Shown: positions 24,994 to 33,524 of the stretch, one piece after another
How the letters are laid out: the number at the start of each line of letters is the position of its first letter
Numbering within the stretch: the stretch's first letter is position 1
Made by a program: the position numbers and the translations under genes
NCBI GenBank assembly: GCA_009838515.1
Contig: VXRL01000012.1
Span: 1-33,524, forward strand
DNA length: 33,524 nucleotides
DNA from: Terriglobia bacterium
GTDB lineage: Bacteria > Acidobacteriota > Terriglobia > Bryobacterales > UBA6623
Direction: 5' to 3'
Notes under the pieces: generated by a model
Database searches by the model: none
Told to the model about the DNA's origin: nothing
Seen by the model: the letters and a program-made list of their open reading frames with translations, nothing else

Positions 24994-25758
24994 GTGTTGA
25001 CTGAGCAGACATTCCACGGGATCCTGGTGTGGGCCGTGTTCGCGATAGCGGCCCTCACTTGTGCGACCCTGCTGCGTCTCAACGCGCCGTACGGAAGGCA
25101 CTATTCGGGGCGCGGCTGGGGCCCGGAGATGTCGAACCGGGTCGGGTGGGTGGTTATGGAGCTGCCGGCGACAGTCGTATTCGCAGGCATCTACTTCGCG
25201 GGAACGCTGGCATGCGAGACGGTTCCCCTGATGCTGTTGGGGATCTGGCAGTGCCACTACCTGAACCGGGCATTCGTCTATCCTCTCCGCACGCGAACCG
25301 CGGGCAAGAAAATGCCAATGGTGGTCGTGGGCAGCGGGTTCGCCTTCAACATGGTCAACGCGTACGTCAATGCGCGTTTCATCTCCGACTTTGGCGAGTA
25401 TGGCGCCGCGTGGCAGGGGGATCCGCGATTCCTGGGCGGGCTCGCCGTCTTCGCGGCCGGCTTCGCCCTAAATGTCCACTCCGACAACATCCTGCTTGGC
25501 CTTCGCAAGCGGGGCCGAACCGGATACTCGATCCCGCACGGCGGGGCGTTCCGCTACGTCTCCTGCCCTAACTACCTGGGTGAGTTGCTGGAATGGTCCG
25601 GGTGGGCGGTGGCGACGTGGTCGCTGGGCGGACTCGCGTTCTTCATCTACACCGCGGCCAACCTCGTCCCGAGGGCGCTCAGCCACCACCGGTGGTACCG
25701 GGAACGCTTCACAGATTATCCGGCCCGGCGCAAAGCGGTGATCCCTGGAGTGCTCTAG
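24994..25758 (+). CDS. Steroid 5-alpha-reductase-like membrane protein (DUF1295/ICMT-like fold)
   Basis: The 254-residue, multi-spanning protein starts at GTG 24994. Membrane segments are visible at about 9-28, 50-75, 108-125, 145-165 and 205-225. The C-terminal signature is that of 3-oxo-5-alpha-steroid 4-dehydrogenases: YSIPHGGAFRYVSCPNYLGELLEWSGWA, then the segment ending HHRWYRERFTDYP and KAVIPGVL. These residues bind NADPH in the family. The enzyme would reduce a double bond in a steroid, polyprenol or other lipid-like enone. The substrate in a bacterium is open, since bacterial members are not all steroid enzymes. It is the only gene of its unit. Confidence 0.9.
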   Translation: MLTEQTFHGILVWAVFAIAALTCATLLRLNAPYGRHYSGRGWGPEMSNRVGWVVMELPATVVFAGIYFAGTLACETVPLMLLGIWQCHYLNRAFVYPLRTRTAGKKMPMVVVGSGFAFNMVNAYVNARFISDFGEYGAAWQGDPRFLGGLAVFAAGFALNVHSDNILLGLRKRGRTGYSIPHGGAFRYVSCPNYLGELLEWSGWAVATWSLGGLAFFIYTAANLVPRALSHHRWYRERFTDYPARRKAVIPGVL

Positions 25759-26238
25759 GCCCGTCGCCGTACTCGCGCCTGCAGGTCAACCGCCGCTGAC
25801 AGGGTTCAGGGCGGTGCCCGCGGGGACCCGACGGCCGCCCACCGGATCGGGGAGTTCTAGCGGAAAGCCTGGGCGAGTCGCAACTGAACGTCCCCATGTC
25901 TCTGCGGCGGTCCACCAACGCAGTTGCCCTGAGTTGCCCGAGTCGCAGCGTTGAACGCTCTGCGTGGGGTGTGCTCTGCGCTCGTGCATGGAACAGGCCC
26001 GGCTGAGCGGTTAACTGTCACGTTTGGCGCCACTGCCGAGCTCGGTGCCCGCGATATTCTGATAGTCTGGCGCGAAACCCCACAATTTTTGGTTGACATT
26101 TAGTGCGTGCACGTGATACATTGGCCAGCGAATACTGCAGATGAGTTGGATCAGGGGTTGTTCAACTGCTGACTCGGTGGCGTACTGCAGTTGCGCCTGA
26201 TGTAGTACAAGTACCTTGTTTTCCAAGGAGGGAACTTC
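25759..26238. other. Long leader region upstream of the first TonB-dependent receptor
   Basis: This 480-base non-coding region shows no gene-like frame. It holds two loose repeats of a GAGTCGCA...TGAACG pattern near 25874-25891 and 25937-25958. The last 150 bases contain a good promoter (listed separately) and an untranslated leader of about 110 bases before the ribosome-binding site. A regulatory leader RNA is possible but not demonstrable by eye. Confidence 0.45.
26093..26120 (+). promoter_or_regulatory. Promoter for the first TonB-dependent receptor
   Basis: A perfect -35 hexamer TTGACA (26093-26098) is followed after 16 bases by GATACA (26115-26120), an imperfect -10 preceded by T. Transcription would begin near 26127 and leave a leader of about 110 bases. 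The local A+T-rich patch (CACAATTTTTGG just upstream) is distinctive in this GC-rich region. Confidence 0.5.
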
Positions 26239-29200
26239 ATGATGAAACGACAGCGCTGCTTCGTCGCAGCTCTTGTCCTGCTGCTGGGACTGGTGCCGTT
26301 TGCGGCCGCCCAGCAGGCTGATACCGCACTGATCGTCGGGACCGTCTCGGACACGACCGGGGCTGTGATTCCTGGCGTGAACGTGACGTTTAGCCACATC
26401 GAAACAGGTATCGAGTCCACGACGCAAACGAACGAGACTGGTAACTACCGCTCGAACCCGTTGCGTATCGGAACGTACATTGTGGTGGTTGAGTCTGACG
26501 GCTTCAAGACGTATTCCGGCTCGGGCGTCACACTGTCTATCGGCGACGTGCGCGAACTCAATGTCGCGCTCGAAGTCGGGGCGGTCACTGAGGTCATCGA
26601 GGTTGAGGCGTCCGCACCCTTGCTGCAGACCACTGAAAGCTCGGCCGGAACCGTAATCGAGAACCGCCAGATCGTCGACCTCCCGCTAAACGGTCGCGAC
26701 TATCTGCAGCTCGCAGTGATTTCGGCGGGCACCGTCGTGTCGCGAGGCCAAGGCATTTCAATCGGTGGCCAGCGTGGCACGGAGATCAACTTCATGATCG
26801 ACGGCGTCGACAACAACAACCAGTCGATCGCTTCCCAGGGTGCCCAGAAGGAAACCGTCAAGCCGTCCGTCGACGCCGTGGCGGAATTTAAGGTCATCAC
26901 CAACGGCTTCTCCGCGGAATACGGCAAGTCATCGTCCGGGATCGTCTCGCTGGCGATCAAGTCGGGAACGAACGAAGTGCACGGCACGGGATTCTTCTTC
27001 TACCGTGACGAGACGATGGATGCCAAGCCCTACTTTGCCCCGGGGGACAAAGCCCAGTTCGGGCGCAAGCAGTACGGTTTTGCGGTAGGTGGGCCCATCA
27101 AGAGGAACAGGTCGTTCCTTTTCGGGGACATGGAGCTCACGGACATCCGCGAGTCGGATACGTTCGTGCGGACCATTCCGTCAGCCGCTATGCGGCAGGG
27201 GGATTTCTCGGGCGAGTTCTTGGACGTGACAGGGCGGACGATCTACGATCCGTTCACAGCAGAAGGCGCGATCTCCAACGCGAGGCAGCCGTTCCCGAAC
27301 AATCAAATTCCGTCATCTCGGTTCGACCCGCTGGCTAGGATCACCAAGGATTTCTATCCGGATCCCCAGGTTGCCGGGCTGAGGAGGAACCATACCTTCC
27401 AGCCTCCTCGCAACCAGGACTTCAGCAAGTGGGACATCCGCTGGGATCACAATCTATCGGACCAGGACAACCTATTTTTCCGCTGGAGCTCGCAGCAACA
27501 AAATCGCGGGAACAGGCCTGGCCTGCCGCCCACAGCCAATTTCGGCACAATGGTTCCGGGTGGCAACTCCCTCGATGTGACCAGCAACAACACCGCCTTC
27601 GGATGGAATCGCATTTGGAGTCCCTCTCTAATCTCCAACATCCGGCTCGGCTGGAACTACCTTGACACCGATGCCGAGATCCACCCCGACGTTCCCGGGA
27701 ACGTGAACGCGGAGATCGGGCTTCCCGGATTCGATACCACCCTCCGCGGTATGGCGATTCTTGAGATCGGCGGCTGGCAAGCCCTCGGCAGCTCCAACTG
27801 GGCTCCGAACCTGATTCAGTCCCAGACGAGGCAGGTGTCCGTGGACAACACGTGGACCAAGGGCGATCACGCTATCAAGTTCGGCGCGCAGATCTTCTTC
27901 ATGCAAACCGGCATCGTCAATCCGCAGCTCGCGCTCGGCAGGGTAGCCTTCCCGCGCCAGTTCACCCGCGACGAGCCGTTTGGTGGCGGTGGCGATGGGT
28001 TTGCTGACTTTCTGCTCGGCACCTCCAATGGTCTCCGTGGATCGAACTTGATCTATATGAATATGCGCGCTCCGTACCAGCACTTCTATGTGCAGGACGA
28101 CTGGAAGGTCAACGACCGCTTGACGCTAAACCTAGGAGTTCGCTACGAGTACAACCCGCCGTTCTTGGAGACACGAGACGGCATCGGGTACTTTGACCCT
28201 GACGGGGATCGGCCAGATGCCGACCGTCGCTACGCGCAAGACCCGGGCGAGGTGAACTACACCGGGAGCGTCACGCAAGGCATCATCAAGGTTCCAGGGC
28301 TCGACGGCACCCCGCGCCGTCTCACCAAGCCGGATGCCCTGAACTTCGGGCCCCGCTTGGGGATCGCCTATAAGCTGACAGAGAAGACCGTCTTGAGGAT
28401 GGCCTACGGAATCTTCTACGGGACCTTCTCCAACACGGGCGGCGGCGAGTATAAGGAGACTCAGCCTCCGTTCCATTTCAAAGTTGGGCTGGTGGCTGAC
28501 CCGAGCAACCCCGCACAGTACCCGTTCATGAACGGTCTGCCTCCTGACACCATTAGTGCCAGGAACGCGATCGCGGTGGAAATGTCGGGTTGGGAGCCGG
28601 AGCCGGACTGGCCGATGGCGCAGAACTGGAACTTCAACGTCCAGTACTCGCTTCCCGGCGATACGCTCTGGGAAATTGGTTACTTCGGCAACAAGATGAA
28701 TCACATGATGGGCCGCTGGGACGAGAACGTCCCCAGGCCCGGCGAGTACGTCTATGACCCGGTGACCCAGAAGGTCATTCCGCCCACTGGTGGCATCAAC
28801 GAGCGTCGCCCATGGCGCGCGGCATTCGTGCCCACCGCGAGGCGCGGCGATGTGGAATTCCCGGGTAGCGACCCCGGCGGCTTCATTACCCTTGGGCGCT
28901 CCAACATGCATTCGTTCCGGTGGAACTCCCTGTATCACGGCCTTCAGACCAAGGTTGAGAAGCGCTATTCGCAGGGCATGACCTACATCCTCTCTTACAC
29001 GTGGTCGCACGCGATCGGGGATTGGCGCGCTATCCCAGGTTCAGGCGGGGCTCCGGGAGAGAATGCCAGGATCGTCAAGGATGTGCTAGACCTGAGTCAC
29101 GAGCGTGGCCCGACACCCCAGGACATCCGGCACCGCATGGTCGGCAGCGTCGTCTATGAACTGCCGTTCTTGAAGGGAGCGACTGGCGTCAAGCGGACGC

Positions 29201-29655
29201 TTCTTGGCGGGTGGTCGATCGGTTCGATCATCACCCTCATGGGTGGCACCCCCGCTACGCCGGGCGTCCAGGGCGCGAGCAGGTCTAACATCAATGACCT
29301 CAATCACCTCGACAGGCCGGACGTCGTCTCCGGCCAGAGCGTCAATCCGGCCAAGCAGGATCCCAGCCTGTGGTGGAACGCGGCAGCGCTCGTGGCGAAC
29401 CAGCCGCTGGCCTTCGGCGACGCCGGCAAGGGCATCCTGCGCATTCCGGGACGCGCGCAGTGGGACTTCTCGGCATACAAGAGCTTCCAGTTCGGCGAGA
29501 AGTACTCTGCGCAGTTCCGGTTCGAGGCTTTCAACTTCACCAACACGCCTCAGTTCGGAGCCCCGAACACGCGCGTGGGCAACCGGAACTTCGGCATCAT
29601 CAGCAGCGCGTCCACCCCGCGTAACCTACAGCTCGGCATCAAGTTCATCTTCTAG
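26239..29655 (+). CDS. TonB-dependent receptor, Oar-like with N-terminal carboxypeptidase-regulatory domain (1)
   Basis: The 1138-residue outer-membrane protein is preceded by a perfect Shine-Dalgarno (AAGGAGGG, 26225-26232) before the ATG at 26239. A signal peptide (to about residue 25) is followed by a carboxypeptidase-regulatory-like Ig fold at about 29-110 (VGTVSDTTGAVIPGVNV...NETGNYR). The plug domain at about 125-240 includes ENRQIVDLPLNGRDYLQL and MIDGVDNNNQS. The long beta-barrel ends in the outer-membrane signature LGIKFIF with terminal Phe. This arrangement is massively expanded in Acidobacteria. The ligand is unknown; no SusD-like partner is adjacent. An intrinsic terminator follows. 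It is a close paralogue of the next gene. Confidence 0.94.
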   Translation: MMKRQRCFVAALVLLLGLVPFAAAQQADTALIVGTVSDTTGAVIPGVNVTFSHIETGIESTTQTNETGNYRSNPLRIGTYIVVVESDGFKTYSGSGVTLSIGDVRELNVALEVGAVTEVIEVEASAPLLQTTESSAGTVIENRQIVDLPLNGRDYLQLAVISAGTVVSRGQGISIGGQRGTEINFMIDGVDNNNQSIASQGAQKETVKPSVDAVAEFKVITNGFSAEYGKSSSGIVSLAIKSGTNEVHGTGFFFYRDETMDAKPYFAPGDKAQFGRKQYGFAVGGPIKRNRSFLFGDMELTDIRESDTFVRTIPSAAMRQGDFSGEFLDVTGRTIYDPFTAEGAISNARQPFPNNQIPSSRFDPLARITKDFYPDPQVAGLRRNHTFQPPRNQDFSKWDIRWDHNLSDQDNLFFRWSSQQQNRGNRPGLPPTANFGTMVPGGNSLDVTSNNTAFGWNRIWSPSLISNIRLGWNYLDTDAEIHPDVPGNVNAEIGLPGFDTTLRGMAILEIGGWQALGSSNWAPNLIQSQTRQVSVDNTWTKGDHAIKFGAQIFFMQTGIVNPQLALGRVAFPRQFTRDEPFGGGGDGFADFLLGTSNGLRGSNLIYMNMRAPYQHFYVQDDWKVNDRLTLNLGVRYEYNPPFLETRDGIGYFDPDGDRPDADRRYAQDPGEVNYTGSVTQGIIKVPGLDGTPRRLTKPDALNFGPRLGIAYKLTEKTVLRMAYGIFYGTFSNTGGGEYKETQPPFHFKVGLVADPSNPAQYPFMNGLPPDTISARNAIAVEMSGWEPEPDWPMAQNWNFNVQYSLPGDTLWEIGYFGNKMNHMMGRWDENVPRPGEYVYDPVTQKVIPPTGGINERRPWRAAFVPTARRGDVEFPGSDPGGFITLGRSNMHSFRWNSLYHGLQTKVEKRYSQGMTYILSYTWSHAIGDWRAIPGSGGAPGENARIVKDVLDLSHERGPTPQDIRHRMVGSVVYELPFLKGATGVKRTLLGGWSIGSIITLMGGTPATPGVQGASRSNINDLNHLDRPDVVSGQSVNPAKQDPSLWWNAAALVANQPLAFGDAGKGILRIPGRAQWDFSAYKSFQFGEKYSAQFRFEAFNFTNTPQFGAPNTRVGNRNFGIISSASTPRNLQLGIKFIF

Positions 29656-29679
29656 ACACTGACGCCGCGAAGCGGACCC

Positions 29680-29722
29680 AGCCCGTCCTCGGTCAATGCA
29701 CCGAGGGCGGGCTTTCTCTTTT
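29680..29722 (+). terminator. Rho-independent terminator between the two receptor genes
   Basis: A 14-bp stem (AGCCCGTCCTCGGT, 29680-29693, with ACCGAGGGCGGGCT, 29700-29713; one G-T wobble) closes a CAATGC loop. It is followed by a T-rich tract TTTCTCTTTT. It lies 25 bases after the stop codon of the first receptor, so the two receptor genes are separate transcription units or linked only by read-through. Confidence 0.9.
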
Positions 29723-30033
29723 GAAGAACCGTCCATAGCGTGGCGCTTTGCGCCGCTAGGCGAAGGCGTAGAGAGTTCGGACGAGCATCTGAGAGACAGC
29801 CTTCCAGCGCGGTTGACGCGCTTTCGAGGGAACCGGGAGCGGTCTTCGATGGACGGCTGTTGGCTTGGAGGAATGCCCGCCTCGCAACTTCGACCGTACC
29901 TGCTCGCGGAATATGCTAAGTTGGCAATCAGCGGCCGGGGGTTGTAACGCGCTTGTTGTCGGGAGACCCGACTGGCAGGGCAGGCGGTTAACCACTCATT
30001 CCGGCTAGGCGAATGGTCGAGGAGGACAAGACA
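29723..30033. other. Intergenic region upstream of the second TonB-dependent receptor
   Basis: This 311-base region follows the terminator and should contain the promoter of the second receptor. Only a weak -10-like TATGCT at 29912-29917 is visible. The GGAGG ribosome-binding site at 30021-30025 is clear. No gene-like frame is present. Confidence 0.45.
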
Positions 30034-33000
30034 GTGAATCAACATCGTCGAGTGCTGGCAGCGCTCTTGGGGGTGCTGCTGTGCAGCGGCGTCCTATACG
30101 GTCAGGCAGCCGACACTGCCCTGATCGTCGGTACCGTATCCGACGGCACTGGTGCAGTCGTGCCCGGAACAGACTTGACGTTCGCGCATCTCGCCACTGG
30201 AACTCAATACACAACCCAGTCCAACGAGACCGGCAATTTTCGCTCGCCGCCTCTCAGGATTGGCGAATACATCGTCATCGCCGAATCCGAAGGCTTCAAG
30301 CAGTATTCCGGCAGCGGTGTCAACCTGTCGATTGGAGACACGCGCCAACTCGACATCACGCTCGAGATTGGTGCCGTGACCGAGGTCATCGAAGTGGAGG
30401 CGGCCGCTCCTCTGCTGCAGACCACCGAGGCGTCAGCTGGCACGGTGATCGAGAACCGCCAGATCGTTGATCTGCCGCTGAACGGGCGGGACTATCTTCA
30501 GCTCGCGCTGATCTCGGCCGGGGTCACACCCTCGCGCGGCCAGGGTGTCTCGATCGGCGGCCAGCGCGGCTCCGAGGTCGGATTCCTGATGGACGGCATG
30601 GACAACAACAACCAGTCGATCGCGTCCCAAGGCCGCCAGAAGGAAGTCGTCAAGCCCAATGTGGATGCCATTTCCGAGTTCAAGGTGATCACGAACGGCT
30701 TTTCCGCCGAGTACGGCCGCTCCTCCGCTGGCATCATCTCGCTGGCGATCAAATCGGGCACCAACGACCTCCATGGCACGGGCTTCTATTTCATGCGCGA
30801 CGAAGTGCTCGACGCCAGACATTACTTCGCCAATCCTGAGCAAGAGAAGCCGCAGTTCGGCCGTCAACAGTATGGCTTCGCAGTCGGCGGGCCTCTCAAG
30901 CGCAACAAGTCGTTCCTTTTCGGCGATGCCGAATGGACCGACATTCGCGAAACGGCCACTTATGTCGCAGGCGTTCCGACGCCAGCGATGAAGAATGGGG
31001 ACTTCAGCGGCTACGACCGTGCGGTGCATGACCCCCTCACGCTCGAAAGCGACACGCGCCAGCCCTTTGACAACAATCAGATCCCGGCGTCCCGCTTCGA
31101 TCCAGTCACCACCATCATGCGCAACTGGTGGCCGGATCCCCAGCGCGATGGCTTCAGGCGGAATTTCACGTTCCAGCCGCCCCGCAACCAAGACTTCTAC
31201 AAGTGGGACATCCGTTGGGACCACAACCTGACCAATGCCGACAACATCTTCGCTCGCTGGAGCAACCAGCAGCAGGTCGTCAACAATCCGCCCCGGCTGC
31301 CACCGACCGAGTTCGGCTCGCTCACCCGAGGTGGCCCCTACGACGTCACGAGCAACAACGCGGTGGTGGGATGGAACCGTGTCTGGAGCCCGCTGCTCGT
31401 GTCCAACTTCCGGGTCGGCTGGAACTACATCGACTCCGACATCGAAACCCATCTCGATATCCCCGACAACGTGAATTCCAAGATCGGGCTGCAAGGCTTC
31501 AACCAGAACTTGCGTGGCGTCTCTGAAATGTCCATGTCGCCGTGGTATCCGATCGGAACCAACACCTTCCGTCCGAACCTGATCCAGTCGCAGACGCGGC
31601 AGTTCTCAGCCGACAACACACTGACGGCGGGTAACCACGCAGTCAAGTTCGGGGCGCAGCTCTTCTTCCTTCAGAGCTTCATCGACAACCCGCAGCGCAC
31701 CATGGGCACGATCATCTTCGACGGGCGCTTCACCGAGCAGTCCCCAGTGAGCCGCGGCGGCGGCGATGCACTGGGCGACTTCCTGCTGGGCTACCCGCGC
31801 GAAATTTTCGGCTCGAACACGGTCTACATGAACATGCGCGCTCCGTTCCTGCACTTCTACGCTCAGGATGATTGGAAGGTCAGCGAGAAGCTGACATTGA
31901 ATCTCGGGGTTCGTTACGAGAACAATGCCCCGTGGATCGAGACGAGGGATGGTATTGGCCTGTTCTCCCGCGGGGGCGGCAGAGGGTCGCAGGGCTTCAT
32001 TCGGGTCGCTGGCCACGAGGGCAATTCGCGGGCTGACCGTGCTCTGATCGACCGCGACAACAATAACTTCGCACCCCGCTTCGGCATGGCCTATCGAATC
32101 AGCGAGAAGACTGTGATCCGAGCGGCCTACGGGATCTTCTACGGCAATATCACCAACACGGGTGGCGGCGAATTCATGGAGACGATGCCGCCGTTCCACT
32201 TCAAGGCCACGCTGACCACGGGTCGTGCGGACCCGTTCCTGTCCATGCGACAGGGCTTGCCGCCGGGTACGATCTCGGCATCGAACGCGCGCGGCGTGGA
32301 AATGTCGGCTTGGGACGAAGACCCCCCGTGGCCGATGGCCCAGAACTGGAACGTCAATATCCAGCACACGCTCTTTTCGGACGTGTTGTGGGAGGTGGGT
32401 TACTTCGGGAACAAGATGAACCACGTCATGGGTCGCTGGGACGAGAACGCTCCGCGCCCGGGCGAGTCGGTCTACGACCCTGTACTGGATCGTACTTTCG
32501 GACCCAACACTTCCCCCAACGAGCGCCGCCCATGGAAGCGCACGTTCGTGCCGTGGGCGGTGCGCGGGGATGTCGAATTCCCGGGCAATCCGTATTCTGG
32601 CGAGTTCTTCGATGGCTGTCTGTGCTTCATCACCTTGGGGCGTCAGAACACTCATTCCAACCGCTGGAACACCCTGTATCACGGCTTCCACACCAAGTTG
32701 GAGAAGCGCTACTCCGAGGGCGTGACCTACATCGTGTCGTATCAGTGGTCGCATGCGATCGGCGACATTCGTGCAATTCCTGGGTCTGGCGGTTCACCGG
32801 GAGAGAGCGCTCGCTTGGTGTTGGACGTACTGGACCTTACGCGAGAGCGCGGGTCGAACCCGACCGACCAGCGGCACCGCTTCGTGGGCAGCTTTGTATA
32901 CGAACTGCCATGGGGCCGCGGCAAGCGTTTCGGCAGCGGCTGGGGCGGAGTCACGGACGCACTGCTGGGCGGCTGGTCGGCAGGCACGATCATGACCCTC

Positions 33001-33405
33001 TCCAGCGGGACTCCGGCGACGCCCAGCGTGCGCGGCAACCCGGCCAATATCGGCGGTGGCGACCGGCCGAATGTGGTTCCGGGGCAAGATATCAACATGC
33101 CGAACCAGGACCCGTCGGGCTGGTGGAACCCAGCAGCCTTCACGCCGAACGAGACGCACACGTTCGGTGATGTCGGCAAGGGCATCTTGACTGGGCCGGG
33201 CAGGGCGCAGTGGGACTTCTCGGCCTACAAGCAATTCCGCATGGGCGAGAAGTACTCGGTGCAGTTCCGCCTAGAGGCGTTTAACGTCACCAACACACCG
33301 CAGTTCGCCTTCCCGAACACTCAGGTTGGGAACCGCAACTTTGGCATCATTTCCGGCGCCGGCCGGCCCCGCAACCTGCAGATTGGCCTGAAGCTCATCT
33401 TCTAG
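30034..33405 (+). CDS. TonB-dependent receptor, Oar-like with N-terminal carboxypeptidase-regulatory domain (2)
   Basis: GTG at 30034 is chosen because GGAGGA ends 7 bases upstream; an ATG at 30013 lies before this site. The 1123-residue product has a signal peptide (NQHRRVLAALLGVLLCSGVLYGQA). It then has the same layout as the preceding gene: regulatory-like fold (VGTVSDGTGAVVPGTDL), plug (VIENRQIVDLPLNGRDYLQL, DGMDNNNQS) and a barrel ending LKLIF. By eye a clear majority of residues match the first receptor, with divergence in barrel loops. One loop differs strikingly: GEFFDGCLCFITLG, with a CxC motif, replaces a shorter GGFITLG in the paralogue. The ligand is unknown. Separated from gene 1 by a terminator, so probably independently expressed. 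Confidence 0.94.
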   Translation: MNQHRRVLAALLGVLLCSGVLYGQAADTALIVGTVSDGTGAVVPGTDLTFAHLATGTQYTTQSNETGNFRSPPLRIGEYIVIAESEGFKQYSGSGVNLSIGDTRQLDITLEIGAVTEVIEVEAAAPLLQTTEASAGTVIENRQIVDLPLNGRDYLQLALISAGVTPSRGQGVSIGGQRGSEVGFLMDGMDNNNQSIASQGRQKEVVKPNVDAISEFKVITNGFSAEYGRSSAGIISLAIKSGTNDLHGTGFYFMRDEVLDARHYFANPEQEKPQFGRQQYGFAVGGPLKRNKSFLFGDAEWTDIRETATYVAGVPTPAMKNGDFSGYDRAVHDPLTLESDTRQPFDNNQIPASRFDPVTTIMRNWWPDPQRDGFRRNFTFQPPRNQDFYKWDIRWDHNLTNADNIFARWSNQQQVVNNPPRLPPTEFGSLTRGGPYDVTSNNAVVGWNRVWSPLLVSNFRVGWNYIDSDIETHLDIPDNVNSKIGLQGFNQNLRGVSEMSMSPWYPIGTNTFRPNLIQSQTRQFSADNTLTAGNHAVKFGAQLFFLQSFIDNPQRTMGTIIFDGRFTEQSPVSRGGGDALGDFLLGYPREIFGSNTVYMNMRAPFLHFYAQDDWKVSEKLTLNLGVRYENNAPWIETRDGIGLFSRGGGRGSQGFIRVAGHEGNSRADRALIDRDNNNFAPRFGMAYRISEKTVIRAAYGIFYGNITNTGGGEFMETMPPFHFKATLTTGRADPFLSMRQGLPPGTISASNARGVEMSAWDEDPPWPMAQNWNVNIQHTLFSDVLWEVGYFGNKMNHVMGRWDENAPRPGESVYDPVLDRTFGPNTSPNERRPWKRTFVPWAVRGDVEFPGNPYSGEFFDGCLCFITLGRQNTHSNRWNTLYHGFHTKLEKRYSEGVTYIVSYQWSHAIGDIRAIPGSGGSPGESARLVLDVLDLTRERGSNPTDQRHRFVGSFVYELPWGRGKRFGSGWGGVTDALLGGWSAGTIMTLSSGTPATPSVRGNPANIGGGDRPNVVPGQDINMPNQDPSGWWNPAAFTPNETHTFGDVGKGILTGPGRAQWDFSAYKQFRMGEKYSVQFRLEAFNVTNTPQFAFPNTQVGNRNFGIISGAGRPRNLQIGLKLIF

Positions 33406-33411
33406 CGAATC

Positions 33412-33426
33412 AGTCGCAGTGCGACT
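33412..33426 (+). terminator. Small hairpin after the second receptor
   Basis: AGTCGC/GCGACT with a three-base AGT loop lies 6 bases after the stop codon. There is no T-tract, so function as a terminator is uncertain. The following sequence degrades into G runs. Confidence 0.3.
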
Positions 33427-33524
33427 TCCGCCCGCCCCCCGCCCCACCGGGGGGGGGGGGGGGGGGGAGGGTATTGAGAAGGCCGGCCGCGGGGGGGGGC
33501 GCAGAAGGCCGGGGGAGAGCGACA
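33427..33524. repeat. Poly-G low-complexity contig edge
   Basis: A 19-base G run at 33449-33467 is followed by further G-rich sequence, with the 10-mer AGAAGGCCGG occurring twice (33477-33486 and 33503-33512). As at the left edge, this is most simply explained by sequencing or assembly artefact. Confidence 0.8.

Noticed and set aside
25759..26238. A tRNA, small gene or named riboswitch in the long leader of the first receptor
   Set aside because: I could not recognise a cloverleaf, a gene-like frame or any riboswitch core; only promoter and ribosome-binding elements are supportable.
26239..33405. The two similar receptor genes as copies carried by a mobile element
   Set aside because: No transposase, terminal inverted repeats or target-site duplication is visible; ordinary tandem gene duplication is sufficient.

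Overview
The window is about 33.5 kb of GC-rich bacterial DNA, and both ends dissolve into poly-G/poly-C runs that look like contig-edge artefact rather than biology. The best guess for the source is a member of the Acidobacteriota. Supporting this are a VWA protein that resembles the Acidobacteria-specific VWFA family, two very large carboxypeptidase-regulatory/TonB-dependent receptor (Oar-like) proteins, a HXXSHH (DUF1552) plus DUF1592-type cytochrome pair, a DUF3604 protein, sulfatases and a DUF1080 protein. The class cannot be resolved from the sequence alone. I saw no rRNA, tRNA, CRISPR array, transposase, integrase or phage gene.

Layout. 1-362: artefactual edge and a possible 3' remnant of a plus-strand gene. 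363-5700 (minus): a tight three-gene operon for an exported dihaem cytochrome-like protein, a Tat-exported HXXSHH protein and an exported ankyrin-repeat protein. 6113-7726 (plus): a Cys-type sulfatase. 7821-11630 (minus): an Old Yellow Enzyme-family oxidoreductase followed by an exported DUF3604 protein. 11831-12446 (plus): two tiny, very basic conserved-looking proteins. 12450-13133 (minus): serine acetyltransferase. 13376-14317 (minus) and 14430-15926 (plus): an exported alpha/beta hydrolase divergent from a second Cys-type sulfatase. 15961-17797 (minus): DUF1080 protein plus a radical SAM protein with a variant SPASM-like tail. 17963-20113: a membrane-anchored coiled-coil protein, a VWA protein with a degenerate metal site, and a small membrane protein. 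20413-24411 (minus): E1-alpha and E1-beta of a 2-oxoacid dehydrogenase, then a Tat-exported PQQ dehydrogenase. 24994-25758 (plus): a steroid-5-alpha-reductase-like membrane protein. 26239-33405 (plus): two tandem paralogous TonB-dependent receptors separated by a strong intrinsic terminator.

How it may fit together. Most products carry Sec or Tat signals and act in the envelope. Two receptors for large ligands, two sulfatases, a DUF1080 (glycan-active fold) protein, an alpha/beta hydrolase, a PQQ dehydrogenase and an exported cytochrome-like protein are consistent with uptake and oxidative breakdown of complex, possibly sulfated, organic matter. This is inference: the genes are in several transcription units and no polysaccharide lyase or classical glycoside hydrolase is present. 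The least understood pieces, and the best candidates for new biology, are the exported ankyrin/HXXSHH/cytochrome operon, the radical SAM-DUF1080 pair beside a Cys-type sulfatase, the coiled-coil anchor with its C-terminal beta domain, and the two tiny basic proteins.
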